Source: Halomonas salipaludis
Lineage (GTDB): Bacteria; Pseudomonadota; Gammaproteobacteria; Pseudomonadales; Halomonadaceae
Assembly: GCF_002286975.1 (NCBI RefSeq)
Contig: NZ_NSKB01000013.1
Location: 1-63,377 of the forward strand
Direction: 5' to 3'
DNA: 63,377 nt
Numbering within the stretch: the stretch's first letter is position 1; each line of letters begins with the position of its first letter. The notes beneath the pieces were generated by a model. The model was not told where the DNA came from. It was given only the letters and a program-made list of their open reading frames with translations, and made no database searches. Position numbers and translations under genes: made by a program. Shown in pieces: positions 31,969 through 41,691 of the stretch.

Positions 31969-31996
31969 TTGTCTTTATCAAGGTTGTCTATATATT
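31969..31996 (+). promoter_or_regulatory. Predicted hutC promoter
   Basis: TTGTCT (31969-31974) and TATATT (31991-31996) are separated by 16 bases, a fair sigma70 promoter. It lies 148 bases upstream of the hutC start. The overlapping run TGTCTATATATTACA (31985-31999) shares only its TGT...ACA ends and TA-rich middle with the two perfect HutC-type sites at 34326 and 34547, so autoregulation is possible but weakly supported. Confidence 0.5.
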
Positions 31997-32144
31997 ACAT
32001 TCAAGCAAGTTTCTTTTATGTCGATTATGACTAACGGGATGCGCGCCGCTGATACACTAGGATGAAAACGCCGCCACTGACGGGTAAACTGCCGATCACC
32101 GATAGCCGATCAACCACCACTCGACACAGGACCCGGCGCCGACC

Positions 32145-32861
32145 ATGGGCAGCTCCCCCCCGCTCTATCTGCAGATTCAGCAGCACCTGCTGGAGAACAT
32201 CCATGGCGGTATCTGGCCCGCACATCATCAGATTCCCCCCGAGGAACAGCTGGCCCGCGACTTCGGCGTCAGCCGCATGACCGCCAACAAGGCGATTCGC
32301 GACCTGGTGCAGCAGGGCTACCTGACCCGCCAACCCGGGCTCGGCACCTTCGTCACCGACCGCAAGGCGGAGTCATCGCTGGTCGAAGTGCATAACATCG
32401 CCGAGGAGGTACGCAGCCGCGGCCACGCCTACACCAACCAGGTGCTCGCCAGCGACGCCATCGCCGCCGACGACGAGGTCGCCCTGCGCCTCGGCGTGCG
32501 TCTCGGTACCCAGGTCTTCCACACCCTGATCGTGCACTGCGAGAACGCGATACCGATCCAGCTCGAGGACCGCTACGTCAACCCGCGCTGGGTGCCCGAC
32601 TACCTGGCCAACGACTTCTCGCGTCACACCCCCAACGAGGTGCTGGTGGCGGCCTGCCCGATCACCGATATCGAACACGTGGTCGAAGCGGTGCTGGTGG
32701 ATGCCGCCACCGCCGGCCATCTCGACACCGAGACCACTCGCCCCTGCCTGAGCATGATCCGCCGCACCTGGTCCGGCGAGCATCTGATCAGCTACGCCCG
32801 GCTGATTCATCCCGGCGAGCGCTACAAGCTGCGCTCCTCGGTGCACCGCAACGGCTCCTGA
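32145..32861 (+). CDS. hutC: Histidine utilisation repressor HutC (GntR family)
   Basis: HutC represses hut genes and is released by urocanate. The 238-residue protein has an N-terminal winged helix (PPEEQLARDFGVSRMTANKA then IRDLVQQGYLTRQPGLGTFV, about residues 27-66). A UTRA ligand domain follows from about 85, with ENAIPIQLEDRYVNPRWVPD and MIRRTWSGEHLISYARLIHP typical of HutC. The start ATG 32145 matches the usual PLYLQIQQHLLENI beginning. Two palindromes nearby (34326, 34547) are its likely operators. Confidence 0.93.
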   Translation: MGSSPPLYLQIQQHLLENIHGGIWPAHHQIPPEEQLARDFGVSRMTANKAIRDLVQQGYLTRQPGLGTFVTDRKAESSLVEVHNIAEEVRSRGHAYTNQVLASDAIAADDEVALRLGVRLGTQVFHTLIVHCENAIPIQLEDRYVNPRWVPDYLANDFSRHTPNEVLVAACPITDIEHVVEAVLVDAATAGHLDTETTRPCLSMIRRTWSGEHLISYARLIHPGERYKLRSSVHRNGS

Positions 32862-32874
32862 GCAGAACATCGAA

Positions 32875-32894
32875 GGCCGGGCATCGGCCCGGCC
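32875..32894. terminator. GC-rich hairpin between convergent hutC and yjiH-type gene
   Basis: GGCCGGGC (32875-32882) pairs with GCCCGGCC (32887-32894) across a four-base loop, a perfect 8-base stem between two converging genes. There is no strong T-run on either side, so factor-independent termination would be weak; a bidirectional role is likely by position. Confidence 0.55.
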
Positions 32895-32912
32895 GTGTTG
32901 AACCGCGACGCA

Positions 32913-34253
32913 TTACCCCCCGGATAGCGCCAGGGCCAGATACCCCGCTGGCACCGCCAGCAGCAGGCTCAATGCCACGCGCATGAACCACACCACCACG
33001 ATGCGAGCCACCGATAGCGGAATACTGGTGGAGAGGATGCACGGGATCGACGCTGAGAAGAACAGCACCCCGGATACCGACACCACCCCGGCGGCAAAGC
33101 GCGCCACGAACTCGGCTTCCGCCATCAGCAGCGCCGGCAGGAACATCTCGGCGAGCCCCGCCGCCGAGGCCTGGGCCAGGGCCGCACCGTCATCGAGCCC
33201 CCAGATCGCCACGAACGGGTAGAACAGCCAGCCCAGCCATTCGAACAACGGCGTGTACTTGGCCAACAGCAGGCCCAGCAGCCCCACCGACATGATCGAC
33301 GGCAGGATGCTGATCGCCATCACCAGCCCCTCGCGCACATTGAGCGCCACGCTGCGGTGCAGGCCCGGCGCCTGTTCGGCGACTCCGAGCCCGGTGTGCC
33401 AGGCGGTGGAGAGCCGCTTGCCGGGCAGCGCCTCGGGCTCGCCGTCCGACTTGCTATCGTCCATCCGTGACAATGGCGGCAGGCGCACTGTCACCGCTGT
33501 AACGATAAAGGTGATGGCCAGAGTCAGCCAGAAATAGAGATTCCATACGCTCATCAGGTCGAGGGTGCGAGCGACGATGATCATGAAGGTCGCCGACACC
33601 GTGGAGAAGCCGGTGGCAATGATCGCCGCCTCGCGCGCCGAATACTGACCCGCTTGATAGACCCGGTTGGTGATCAGTAGCCCGATCGAGTAGCTGCCGA
33701 CGAAGGACGCCACTGCATCGATGGCGCTGCGCCCCGGGGTGCGCCACACCGGCCGCATGATCGGCTGCAGCAGCACGCCGATCAGCTCCAGCAGCCCGTA
33801 GCTGATCAGCAGCGCCAGAAACACCGCACCAATCGGCACGATCAGCCCAACCGGGATCACCAGCCGCTCGAACAGGAACGGCAGCATGTCGGGTTCGTGC
33901 AGGAAGCCTGGCCCCCAGCCGGTCATCGCCATCAGCGCCGCGGCTACCCCGGCAATCTTCAACACACTGAAAATGCGCTCGGTAAGACTGCGGTTCCAGT
34001 AGCCCTTGACCAGCGGATAGGCGGCACCGGCCACGATCAACGCCAGGGCGTAGAAGCCGCTCAGGTCACCGAGCAGAGTTCGCGCGCCGGTGACCATATG
34101 GTCGAGCAGGATGGTGGTACTGCCGGCAATGGTCACCGGCACGAAAAAGATCAGGATGCCCAGCGCGCTGGGCAGAAACAGCTTGAGCACGCTAGCGGGC
34201 CGGGCGGTTGCCCTGGGACGGCCCCCATCGCTTGCGGTGTGGTGGTCTGACAT
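32913..34253 (-). CDS. YjiH-family membrane protein with nucleoside-recognition (Gate) domains
   Basis: This 446-residue polytopic inner-membrane protein is of the YjiH type. It starts with a hydrophilic stretch, then LFLPSALGILIFFVPVTIAG. It has Gate-like segments such as AVASFVGSYSIGLLITNRVY and TGFSTVSATFMIIVARTLDL. Ten or more hydrophobic segments are visible. The function of the family is not established; it is often near hut genes, so transport of histidine, urocanate or a product is a fair guess. It is transcribed divergently from hutI, and a HutC-type operator lies 72 bases upstream of its start. Confidence 0.8.
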   Translation of the reverse strand: MSDHHTASDGGRPRATARPASVLKLFLPSALGILIFFVPVTIAGSTTILLDHMVTGARTLLGDLSGFYALALIVAGAAYPLVKGYWNRSLTERIFSVLKIAGVAAALMAMTGWGPGFLHEPDMLPFLFERLVIPVGLIVPIGAVFLALLISYGLLELIGVLLQPIMRPVWRTPGRSAIDAVASFVGSYSIGLLITNRVYQAGQYSAREAAIIATGFSTVSATFMIIVARTLDLMSVWNLYFWLTLAITFIVTAVTVRLPPLSRMDDSKSDGEPEALPGKRLSTAWHTGLGVAEQAPGLHRSVALNVREGLVMAISILPSIMSVGLLGLLLAKYTPLFEWLGWLFYPFVAIWGLDDGAALAQASAAGLAEMFLPALLMAEAEFVARFAAGVVSVSGVLFFSASIPCILSTSIPLSVARIVVVWFMRVALSLLLAVPAGYLALALSGG

Positions 34254-34325
34254 GGGGAGTGACTCCCTCTGGTTGTCTGGTTGGCAGTAGCGGAAATCGC
34301 ACGGACGGCAAGGACACCGACAATA

Positions 34326-34335
34326 TGTATATACA
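34326..34335. promoter_or_regulatory. HutC operator upstream of the yjiH-type gene
   Basis: TGTATATACA is a perfect 10-base palindrome lying 73 bases upstream of the minus-strand membrane-protein gene. HutC sites described in other proteobacteria have a TGTATATACA-like core. The identical core recurs at 34547 before hutI, and a HutC gene is 1.5 kb away, which together make the assignment strong. Confidence 0.8.
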
Positions 34336-34391
34336 ATGCATCAACCATTCCTGCCAATCCCGACGCCACCCGAGCGACTATACTTTAGTCT

Positions 34392-34419
34392 TATCAAGTC
34401 CGTTGAGGCGCACTTGATA
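34392..34419. repeat. Inverted repeat in the hut divergent region
   Basis: TATCAAGT (34392-34399) and ACTTGATA (34412-34419) form a perfect 8-base inverted repeat with a 12-base spacer. It lies between the two HutC-type sites and next to a very AT-rich stretch (34430-34480). It could be a site for a second regulator, since hut operons often answer to nitrogen or carbon status as well. Confidence 0.45.
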
Positions 34420-34519
34420 GCCGCCAGGAAAAGAAATAAAAAATATTTAATATCAATGAAATAAGAATAATTCGTCAATCTTGTGAGCAAGCCGTGACAA
34501 CGACATGCCGACACCGCAC

Positions 34520-34548
34520 TTGACGTCGCCAGCGTGCCCGGCTAAATG
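34520..34548 (+). promoter_or_regulatory. Predicted hutI promoter overlapped by the HutC operator
   Basis: TTGACG (34520-34525) is a good -35. After 17 bases comes TAAATG (34543-34548), a modest -10. The HutC palindrome begins at 34547, overlapping the end of the -10 and the likely start point, so bound HutC would block the promoter directly. AGGAGG at 34574-34579 then serves the hutI ATG. Confidence 0.6.
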
Positions 34549-34556
34549 TATATACA
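34547..34556. promoter_or_regulatory. HutC operator upstream of hutI
   Basis: This second perfect TGTATATACA palindrome lies 27 bases upstream of the hutI start and on top of the predicted -10. Identity to the site at 34326 within a short divergent region indicates one regulator controlling both directions. Confidence 0.85.
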
Positions 34557-34583
34557 AATAGACCATTGCAAGCAGGAGGCCCT

Positions 34584-35804
34584 ATGTCAGGCACTCAGCC
34601 AACCGCCACGCTATGGCGCGACGTCACGCTCTTCGACGGCCATCGCACCCACCCCGAGCCGATGGCGGTGATCGTCGAGGCCAACCGTATCGCCCAGGTG
34701 GTGCCCATGGCCCGGGCGGACGATGCACGGCTCGCCGAGTGCCGCGAAATGGCCCGCGGCGGCGTGCTGACCCCCGGCCTGGTGGACTGTCATACTCACC
34801 TGGTGTTTGGCGGCTCGCGGGCCGATGAATTCGAGCAGCGCCTCGAAGGCGTCAGCTACGAGGAGATCGCCCGCCGCGGCGGCGGCATCCTCAGCACCGT
34901 CAACGCCACCCGCGCGGCCAGCGAGGACGAACTCTTCGCTGCCGCCCGGCCGCGCCTCGAAGCACTGATGGCCGAGGGCGTGACCACGGTGGAGATCAAG
35001 TCCGGCTACGGCCTGACGGTCAGCGACGAGCTCAAGATGCTGCGCGTGGCACGCCGCCTGGGCGAGGCGCTGCCGGTGCGAGTGGTCACCACCCTGCTCG
35101 GCGCCCACGCCCTGCCGCCGGAGTTCGCAAACGACAGCGATGGCTATATCCGCCTGGTCTGCGAAGAGATGATCCCCGCCGCGGACGCCGACGGCCTGGC
35201 CGACGCAGTGGACGTGTTCTGCGAGAAGATCGCCTTCTCGGTAGCCCAGTGCGAGCGGGTTTTCGCCGCCGCCAAGGACCACGGCCTGCCCATCAAGGCC
35301 CACGCCGAGCAGCTCTCCAGCCTCGGCGGCAGCGCCGCCGCGGCGCGTTTCGGTGCCCTCTCCGCCGACCATATCGAATACCTGGACGAGGCCGGCGTGG
35401 CCGCCCTACGCGACGCCGGCAGCGTCGCCGTGCTGCTGCCCGGCGCCTACCACACCCTGCGCGAGACCCAGCTGCCGCCCATCGACGCCCTGCGCCGCGC
35501 CGGCGTGCCGATGGCCGTAGCCACCGACGCCAATCCCGGCAGCTCGCCGATCTTCGACCCGACGCTGATGCTCAACTTCGCCTGCACCCTGTTCCGCCTT
35601 ACGCCTCAGGAAGCGCTGGCCGGCATGACCGCCCACGGCGCCCAGGCACTCGGACTCGCCGAACAAGGCCTCGGCCGTATCCAGGCCGGCGCCCCGGCGG
35701 ACCTGTGCCTGTGGGACGTCGACACCCCGGCGGCCCTCGCCTATGCCGTGCAGCCCGGCCGGCTACGCCAGCGGATCTTTAACGGAGCGCTTCGTCATGA
35801 CTAA
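34584..35804 (+). CDS. hutI: Imidazolonepropionase
   Basis: HutI hydrolyses imidazolone-5-propionate to N-formimidoyl-glutamate, the third step of histidine breakdown. This amidohydrolase-fold protein of 406 residues shows the metal site [20 protein letters not shown] near residue 66, [20 protein letters not shown], and [40 protein letters not shown] carries the late aspartate. I chose ATG 34584 because AGGAGG is 4 bases upstream; a TTG at 34566 lies in the leader. It is the first gene of the long hut operon. Confidence 0.95.
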   Translation: MSGTQPTATLWRDVTLFDGHRTHPEPMAVIVEANRIAQVVPMARADDARLAECREMARGGVLTPGLVDCHTHLVFGGSRADEFEQRLEGVSYEEIARRGGGILSTVNATRAASEDELFAAARPRLEALMAEGVTTVEIKSGYGLTVSDELKMLRVARRLGEALPVRVVTTLLGAHALPPEFANDSDGYIRLVCEEMIPAADADGLADAVDVFCEKIAFSVAQCERVFAAAKDHGLPIKAHAEQLSSLGGSAAAARFGALSADHIEYLDEAGVAALRDAGSVAVLLPGAYHTLRETQLPPIDALRRAGVPMAVATDANPGSSPIFDPTLMLNFACTLFRLTPQEALAGMTAHGAQALGLAEQGLGRIQAGAPADLCLWDVDTPAALAYAVQPGRLRQRIFNGALRHD

Positions 35805-36741
35805 GTCCATCGATATGTCGGCCTGGGCAGGCCGCGAGGACCCCGAGGCCGACAGCCTGCGCTGGCATCAAGCGATCCAGCCGCTGATGCCGGACAGCCC
35901 ACCTGGCGTTGCCCTGCTGGGTTTCGCCTGCGATGCCGGCGTGGCGCGTAACAAGGGGCGTATCGGCGCCGCCAAGGGGCCTCGCGCGCTGCGCCAGGCG
36001 TTGGCGCCGCTGGCCTGGCACCGCCAGGCGCCGGTCTATGACGCCGGCGACGTGACCTGCCACGGCGACGCCGACATGGAAGCCGCCCAGGCGCGCCTCG
36101 CCGAGCGGCTGGCCACCCTGCTCGCGGCGGGCCAGCGTCCCATCGCCCTCGGTGGCGGCCATGAGATCGCCTTCGCCAGCTGGTCCGGGCTGGCCCGCCA
36201 CCTCGACGCCAGCGGCGAACAGAGGCCTCGGGTCGGCATCATCAATCTCGATGCCCACTTCGACCTGCGCGACCCGGCGCATGTGCGCTCCTCCGGTACG
36301 CCCTTCGCGCAGATCGCCGAGGCCTGCGAGGCCCGCGGCTGGCCGTTCCGCTATGCCTGCCTGGGGGTGAGCCGTGCCGCCAATACCCAGGCGCTGTTCC
36401 ATCGCGCCCGGGAGCTGGGCGTACTGGTGCACGAGGATCGCGACTTCCAGCCGCCCCGGCTCGAGGCCATCCAGCGCGACCTGGAGCGCTTCATGGCGCG
36501 CTGCGATCACCTCTACCTGACCATCGACCTCGACGTGCTGCCCGCCGCCGAAGCCCCCGGGGTCAGTGCGCCAGCAGCCCGCGGCATCCCGCTGGCCCTG
36601 CTCGAACCGCTTATCGAGGCGGTACGCGACAGCGGCAAGCTGCGCCTCGCCGACCTCGCCGAGCTCAACCCCGACCACGACATCGACCAGCGCACCGCCC
36701 GTGCGGCGGCACGCCTGATCCACCTACTGACCCTGGATTGA
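35797..36741 (+). CDS. hutG: Formimidoylglutamase
   Basis: HutG hydrolyses N-formimidoyl-L-glutamate to glutamate and formamide, so this is the four-step hut route. It is an arginase-fold enzyme of 314 residues with the manganese-site motifs [29 protein letters not shown] and [20 protein letters not shown]. The start ATG 35797 overlaps the end of hutI by 8 bases and has GGAG upstream. Earlier in-frame residues are hutI DNA read in another frame. All metal ligands appear present. Confidence 0.93.
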   Translation: MTKSIDMSAWAGREDPEADSLRWHQAIQPLMPDSPPGVALLGFACDAGVARNKGRIGAAKGPRALRQALAPLAWHRQAPVYDAGDVTCHGDADMEAAQARLAERLATLLAAGQRPIALGGGHEIAFASWSGLARHLDASGEQRPRVGIINLDAHFDLRDPAHVRSSGTPFAQIAEACEARGWPFRYACLGVSRAANTQALFHRARELGVLVHEDRDFQPPRLEAIQRDLERFMARCDHLYLTIDLDVLPAAEAPGVSAPAARGIPLALLEPLIEAVRDSGKLRLADLAELNPDHDIDQRTARAAARLIHLLTLD

Positions 36742-36758
36742 CCCCACAGGAGACCGCC

Positions 36759-38444
<1,686 letters not shown>

Positions 38445-38484
38445 CCCTCACGGGGATACCGACACCTCTATACATGACACCTGA

Positions 38485-38517
38485 CGGTGCCGACGTACCG
38501 CAAGCATGTCGGCACCG
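38485..38517 (+). repeat. Strong intergenic hairpin between hutU and the BCCT gene
   Basis: CGGTGCCGAC (38485-38494) pairs perfectly with GTCGGCACCG (38508-38517), a 10-base stem with a 13-base loop. No T-run follows. Inside an operon it could stabilise the upstream message or partly terminate it, separating the classic hut genes from the BCCT, HAL-paralogue and hutH group. Confidence 0.6.
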
Positions 38518-38559
38518 CTCTATGACGTCAGAACAACAACACCCAACGGGGGATCTCCT

Positions 38560-40149
38560 ATGTCAACACAAGGTAAGAAAAGTCTGAACCGCAAGGTCTT
38601 CATACCGGCCTTCGCCATCATCTTGCTGGCCGTCACCATTGGACTTGCCAACAACGAGTTGCTGGTCAGTGTCGCCAGACAGCTATTCTACCTCTCGCTG
38701 TCCGACTTCGGCTGGCTCTATCAGTTACTGGCCGTAACAACGCTAGGCATCACCGCTTACATCTTCTTCTCCAAGGCCGGCAACATTCGCCTGGGTGGCG
38801 AACATGCCAAGCCCACCTTTTCCATGGCAACGACCTTCGCCATGGCGCTGACCGGCGGTATCGCCACGGGGGTCGTCACCTACTCGGTCAACGAGCCGAT
38901 CATCTATCTGGGCAACGTCTACGGCGAGATCGGCAATCAGGCCTTCGAGCCCGGCAGTGCCGAAGCTGCAATCTTCGCGCTGGCCAGGAGCTTTCATAAT
39001 TGGAGCTTCATTCCCTATGCCATGTACTCCATCGTTGGATTGATGATCGGCTATATGCATTTCAACCGCCAACAGCGCTTCTCGATCTCGTCGACCCTGA
39101 CACCGATTCTCGGCAATACCGAACGCAAGCCCTTGGTTCGCGCGGTGGTCGATATCATCTCTGTACTGGCGATCGCCCTGGGGCTCGCTTCGTCGCTGGG
39201 CGCTGGCCTGGCCCTGATCAGTTCCGGCCTCGAGGTCGAATATGGCATCGCCTCTAACCCCACCACCTGGTTGATCCTGACGCTGGTCATCTCGGCCATC
39301 TTCATCACCTCGGCGCTTTCCGGACTCAAGCGAGGCATCCGCGTACTATCATCGATCAATGCCTATATCTTCTACGCCTTCGTCGCCATCCTGCTGATCA
39401 TCGGTCCGCTGAACTATATCCTCAGCCTGTCGGTGACCAGCCTGGGTTACTGGCTCGATAACTTCTTCCTGTGGTCGTTCGACACCAAGGAGTCAGGAGG
39501 TGAGGCCCTGGTGACCTGGTGGACCATGTACGACTGGTCGATCTGGATAGCTTATGCACCGCTGATGGGGCTGTTCCTGGCGCGAATCTCCTACGGCAGG
39601 ACGCTACGTGAGTTCCTCGTCATCAACTGGATCCTGCCCTCGGCATTCGGCATTGTCTGGTTCGCCATCTGGGGCGGGTCAGCCATCAAGTGGCAGATGG
39701 ATGGCACCCTGGATCTGGTCGAGGTAGTGACCGAGAGCGGCGCGGTATCGGGTCTCTGGGGCTTCCTGCAGCATCTGCCGCTATCCGCCCTACTGATTCC
39801 GCTGGCTATCCTGACCCTGATCATCTCCTTCTCCACCGCCGCGGACTCGATGTCCTCGACCATCGCCACCATCTGCACCAAGAACATGACGGCAAACGAA
39901 GAGCCCCCCCGTAAGCAGAAGATTCTCTGGGGACTCTCGATCGGCGTCATCGCCTACATCATGGTGGCCTTCGGTGGTGGTGCCCAGGGCGTGGATGGCA
40001 TCAAGTTCCTGGCTGCGGCTGGCGGCTTCACCGTGCTGTTCCTGTTCGCGCTGATCGTGGCCTCGGCGGCAAAGGTCTTTATCATGCGAGGATCTCCTGA
40101 ACAGCAATCAGTTGCCCTGGACCAGCAGGCGGATGAGGCCTATGAGTAA
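38560..40149 (+). CDS. BCCT-family transporter in the hut operon
   Basis: This 529-residue secondary transporter of the betaine/carnitine/choline family has about 12 membrane segments. Recognisable BCCT regions are GIATGVVTYSVNEPIIYLGN near 110-130, SFHNWSFIPYAMYSIVGLMI, and WWTMYDWSIWIAYAPLMGLF with ARISYGRTLREFLVINWILP. The aromatic positions differ from those of typical glycine-betaine carriers, so a different quaternary amine is likely. The start ATG 38560 has GGGGGA 6 bases upstream. It overlaps the next gene, a HAL-like enzyme, by 8 bases, so the two are translationally coupled. I infer a histidine-derived betaine as substrate. Confidence 0.88.
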   Translation: MSTQGKKSLNRKVFIPAFAIILLAVTIGLANNELLVSVARQLFYLSLSDFGWLYQLLAVTTLGITAYIFFSKAGNIRLGGEHAKPTFSMATTFAMALTGGIATGVVTYSVNEPIIYLGNVYGEIGNQAFEPGSAEAAIFALARSFHNWSFIPYAMYSIVGLMIGYMHFNRQQRFSISSTLTPILGNTERKPLVRAVVDIISVLAIALGLASSLGAGLALISSGLEVEYGIASNPTTWLILTLVISAIFITSALSGLKRGIRVLSSINAYIFYAFVAILLIIGPLNYILSLSVTSLGYWLDNFFLWSFDTKESGGEALVTWWTMYDWSIWIAYAPLMGLFLARISYGRTLREFLVINWILPSAFGIVWFAIWGGSAIKWQMDGTLDLVEVVTESGAVSGLWGFLQHLPLSALLIPLAILTLIISFSTAADSMSSTIATICTKNMTANEEPPRKQKILWGLSIGVIAYIMVAFGGGAQGVDGIKFLAAAGGFTVLFLFALIVASAAKVFIMRGSPEQQSVALDQQADEAYE

Positions 40150-41689
40150 CTCTTTGCGACATATCGAGCTCGGCGCAATGCCTACAGACTGGCAGCAGGT
40201 GGTCGAGGTCGCGCGCCACGGGGCCTCCCTGTCGCTGTCTTCGGTCGCCTGGGAACGAATCGCCGCGGCACGCCAGGCTGTCGAGGAGATCGCCTCTTCG
40301 GATACGCCCCATTACGGCATCAATACCGGCCTGGGGGCCCTGTGCGACGTGGTACTCGAGCGACACGAGCTGCAACGCCTCTCGCACCACACGCTGATGA
40401 GCCATGCTTGTGGCGTCGGTGCGCCGCTGCGCACGGAGCAGGTCCGGGCGATCCTGTGCTGTGCCGTCATCAACTACAGTCATGGCTACTCCGGCATCAG
40501 CCCCACGCTGGTAGAGGGACTACTACAGTTGTTGAACGAGGGCATCACCCCCGTCGTACCCTCGCGGGGCTCGGTCGGCTACCTCACCCACATGGCGCAC
40601 ATCGGCCTGACCCTGATCGGCCACGGTGAGGTCGAGTTCCGCAGCCAGCGGATGCCAGCCAAGCAAGCGTTGGATGCCATCGGCATGGCCCCTCTCTGCC
40701 TCGGCCCCAAGGATGGCCTCAGCCTTGTCAACGGCACCCCGGCCATGACCGGCCTGGCTTGCCTGACGCTTGACGATACCGCTCGCCTGGCCGCCTGGGC
40801 CGATGTCATCGGCGCCATGAGCTTCGAGGCCCTGGGCGGCCAGCAGGATGCCCTGTTACCCGAGGTGACACGCCTCAAACGGCATGAGGGCGTCCAGCAT
40901 GCCGGGGACAACCTGCGCCGACTGCTGCAGGGCAGCCGCCGCCTCGCACGCTGCCGGGGCCAGCACCTCCAGGACGCGCTCAGTCTGCGCGCGATGCCCC
41001 AGGTGCATGGTGCCTGCCGCGACCAGTTCGATCATGCCGTCAGGCAGATCAACCATGAGCTGGATTCGGCAACCGACAACCCCCTGGTGATCACTGCAGC
41101 AGATGGTTACCGCGTCGTATCACAGGCCAATCCGCACGGCGCCTCGGTGGCCATGGCATGCGATCTCCTGGCAATCGCCGTGTGCGAGTGGAGCTCGATC
41201 TCCGAACGCCGCGCCTATCGTCTCGTAACGCCCCAGGCCAGTCGGCTGCCGCCGTTCCTGACGGCCGAGAGCGGGGTCAAGTCGGGCATGATGATCGCCC
41301 AGTATTCGGCCGCCTCGCTGGTCGCCGACAACAAGCGCCTGGCCCAGCCCGCGGTTACCGACAATTTCCTGACCTCCGGCCTGCAAGAGGACCACCTGAG
41401 CCTGGGCGAAAGCGCCGCCCTGAAGCTGGACCAGGCCCTCGACAACGCCTTCCAGGTGCTCGCTATCGAGTACTTGCTGGCCGCTCAGGCCTTCGACCTG
41501 ATCGATGACCGGGACGTTGCATCGGGCACCGAACTGGCCTGGAGGACGCTGCGGGCGGCGATTCCGTTCTACGCGGAGGAGCATGCCCTGCACTTGGACC
41601 TGCAGGCCGCTTGCGACCTGCTTCGCGATGCGTCACGGCAGGCCCCCTTCATCGAGCTTGCCCCCCACCTATATCCTGGTAAGAGGTAG
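40142..41689 (+). CDS. Histidase-family paralogue lacking the MIO triad (candidate betaine lyase)
   Basis: This 515-residue protein belongs to the HAL/PAL lyase fold and stands beside true hutH. It keeps the histidase positions Tyr58 (HYGINTGLG), His88 (LMSHACGVG), Asn197 ([10 protein letters not shown]), Arg283 ([10 protein letters not shown]) and Glu416 (LQEDHLSLG). The Ala-Ser-Gly that cyclises to the MIO electrophile is absent: true HutH reads [15 protein letters not shown], this protein reads [12 protein letters not shown] (residues 143-154). The second catalytic tyrosine (Tyr280 in P. putida HAL) is Leu280, the Phe329 region is NPH, and VNSG became VKSG (Lys380). Without MIO it cannot easily expel ammonia, but trimethylamine is a better leaving group. 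I infer a histidine-betaine lyase giving urocanate; an inactive or regulatory paralogue is the main alternative. Confidence 0.8.
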   Translation: MSNSLRHIELGAMPTDWQQVVEVARHGASLSLSSVAWERIAAARQAVEEIASSDTPHYGINTGLGALCDVVLERHELQRLSHHTLMSHACGVGAPLRTEQVRAILCCAVINYSHGYSGISPTLVEGLLQLLNEGITPVVPSRGSVGYLTHMAHIGLTLIGHGEVEFRSQRMPAKQALDAIGMAPLCLGPKDGLSLVNGTPAMTGLACLTLDDTARLAAWADVIGAMSFEALGGQQDALLPEVTRLKRHEGVQHAGDNLRRLLQGSRRLARCRGQHLQDALSLRAMPQVHGACRDQFDHAVRQINHELDSATDNPLVITAADGYRVVSQANPHGASVAMACDLLAIAVCEWSSISERRAYRLVTPQASRLPPFLTAESGVKSGMMIAQYSAASLVADNKRLAQPAVTDNFLTSGLQEDHLSLGESAALKLDQALDNAFQVLAIEYLLAAQAFDLIDDRDVASGTELAWRTLRAAIPFYAEEHALHLDLQAACDLLRDASRQAPFIELAPHLYPGKR

Positions 41690-41691
41690 AC

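Noticed and set aside
34566..34584. TTG start for hutI at 34566
   Set aside because: It would include the AGGAGG ribosome site within the coding region; ATG 34584 is correctly spaced after it.
40142..41689. Second histidase as a simple duplicate of hutH
   Set aside because: The MIO triad, Tyr280 and other active-site residues are changed while the rest is well kept, so it is not a redundant copy.
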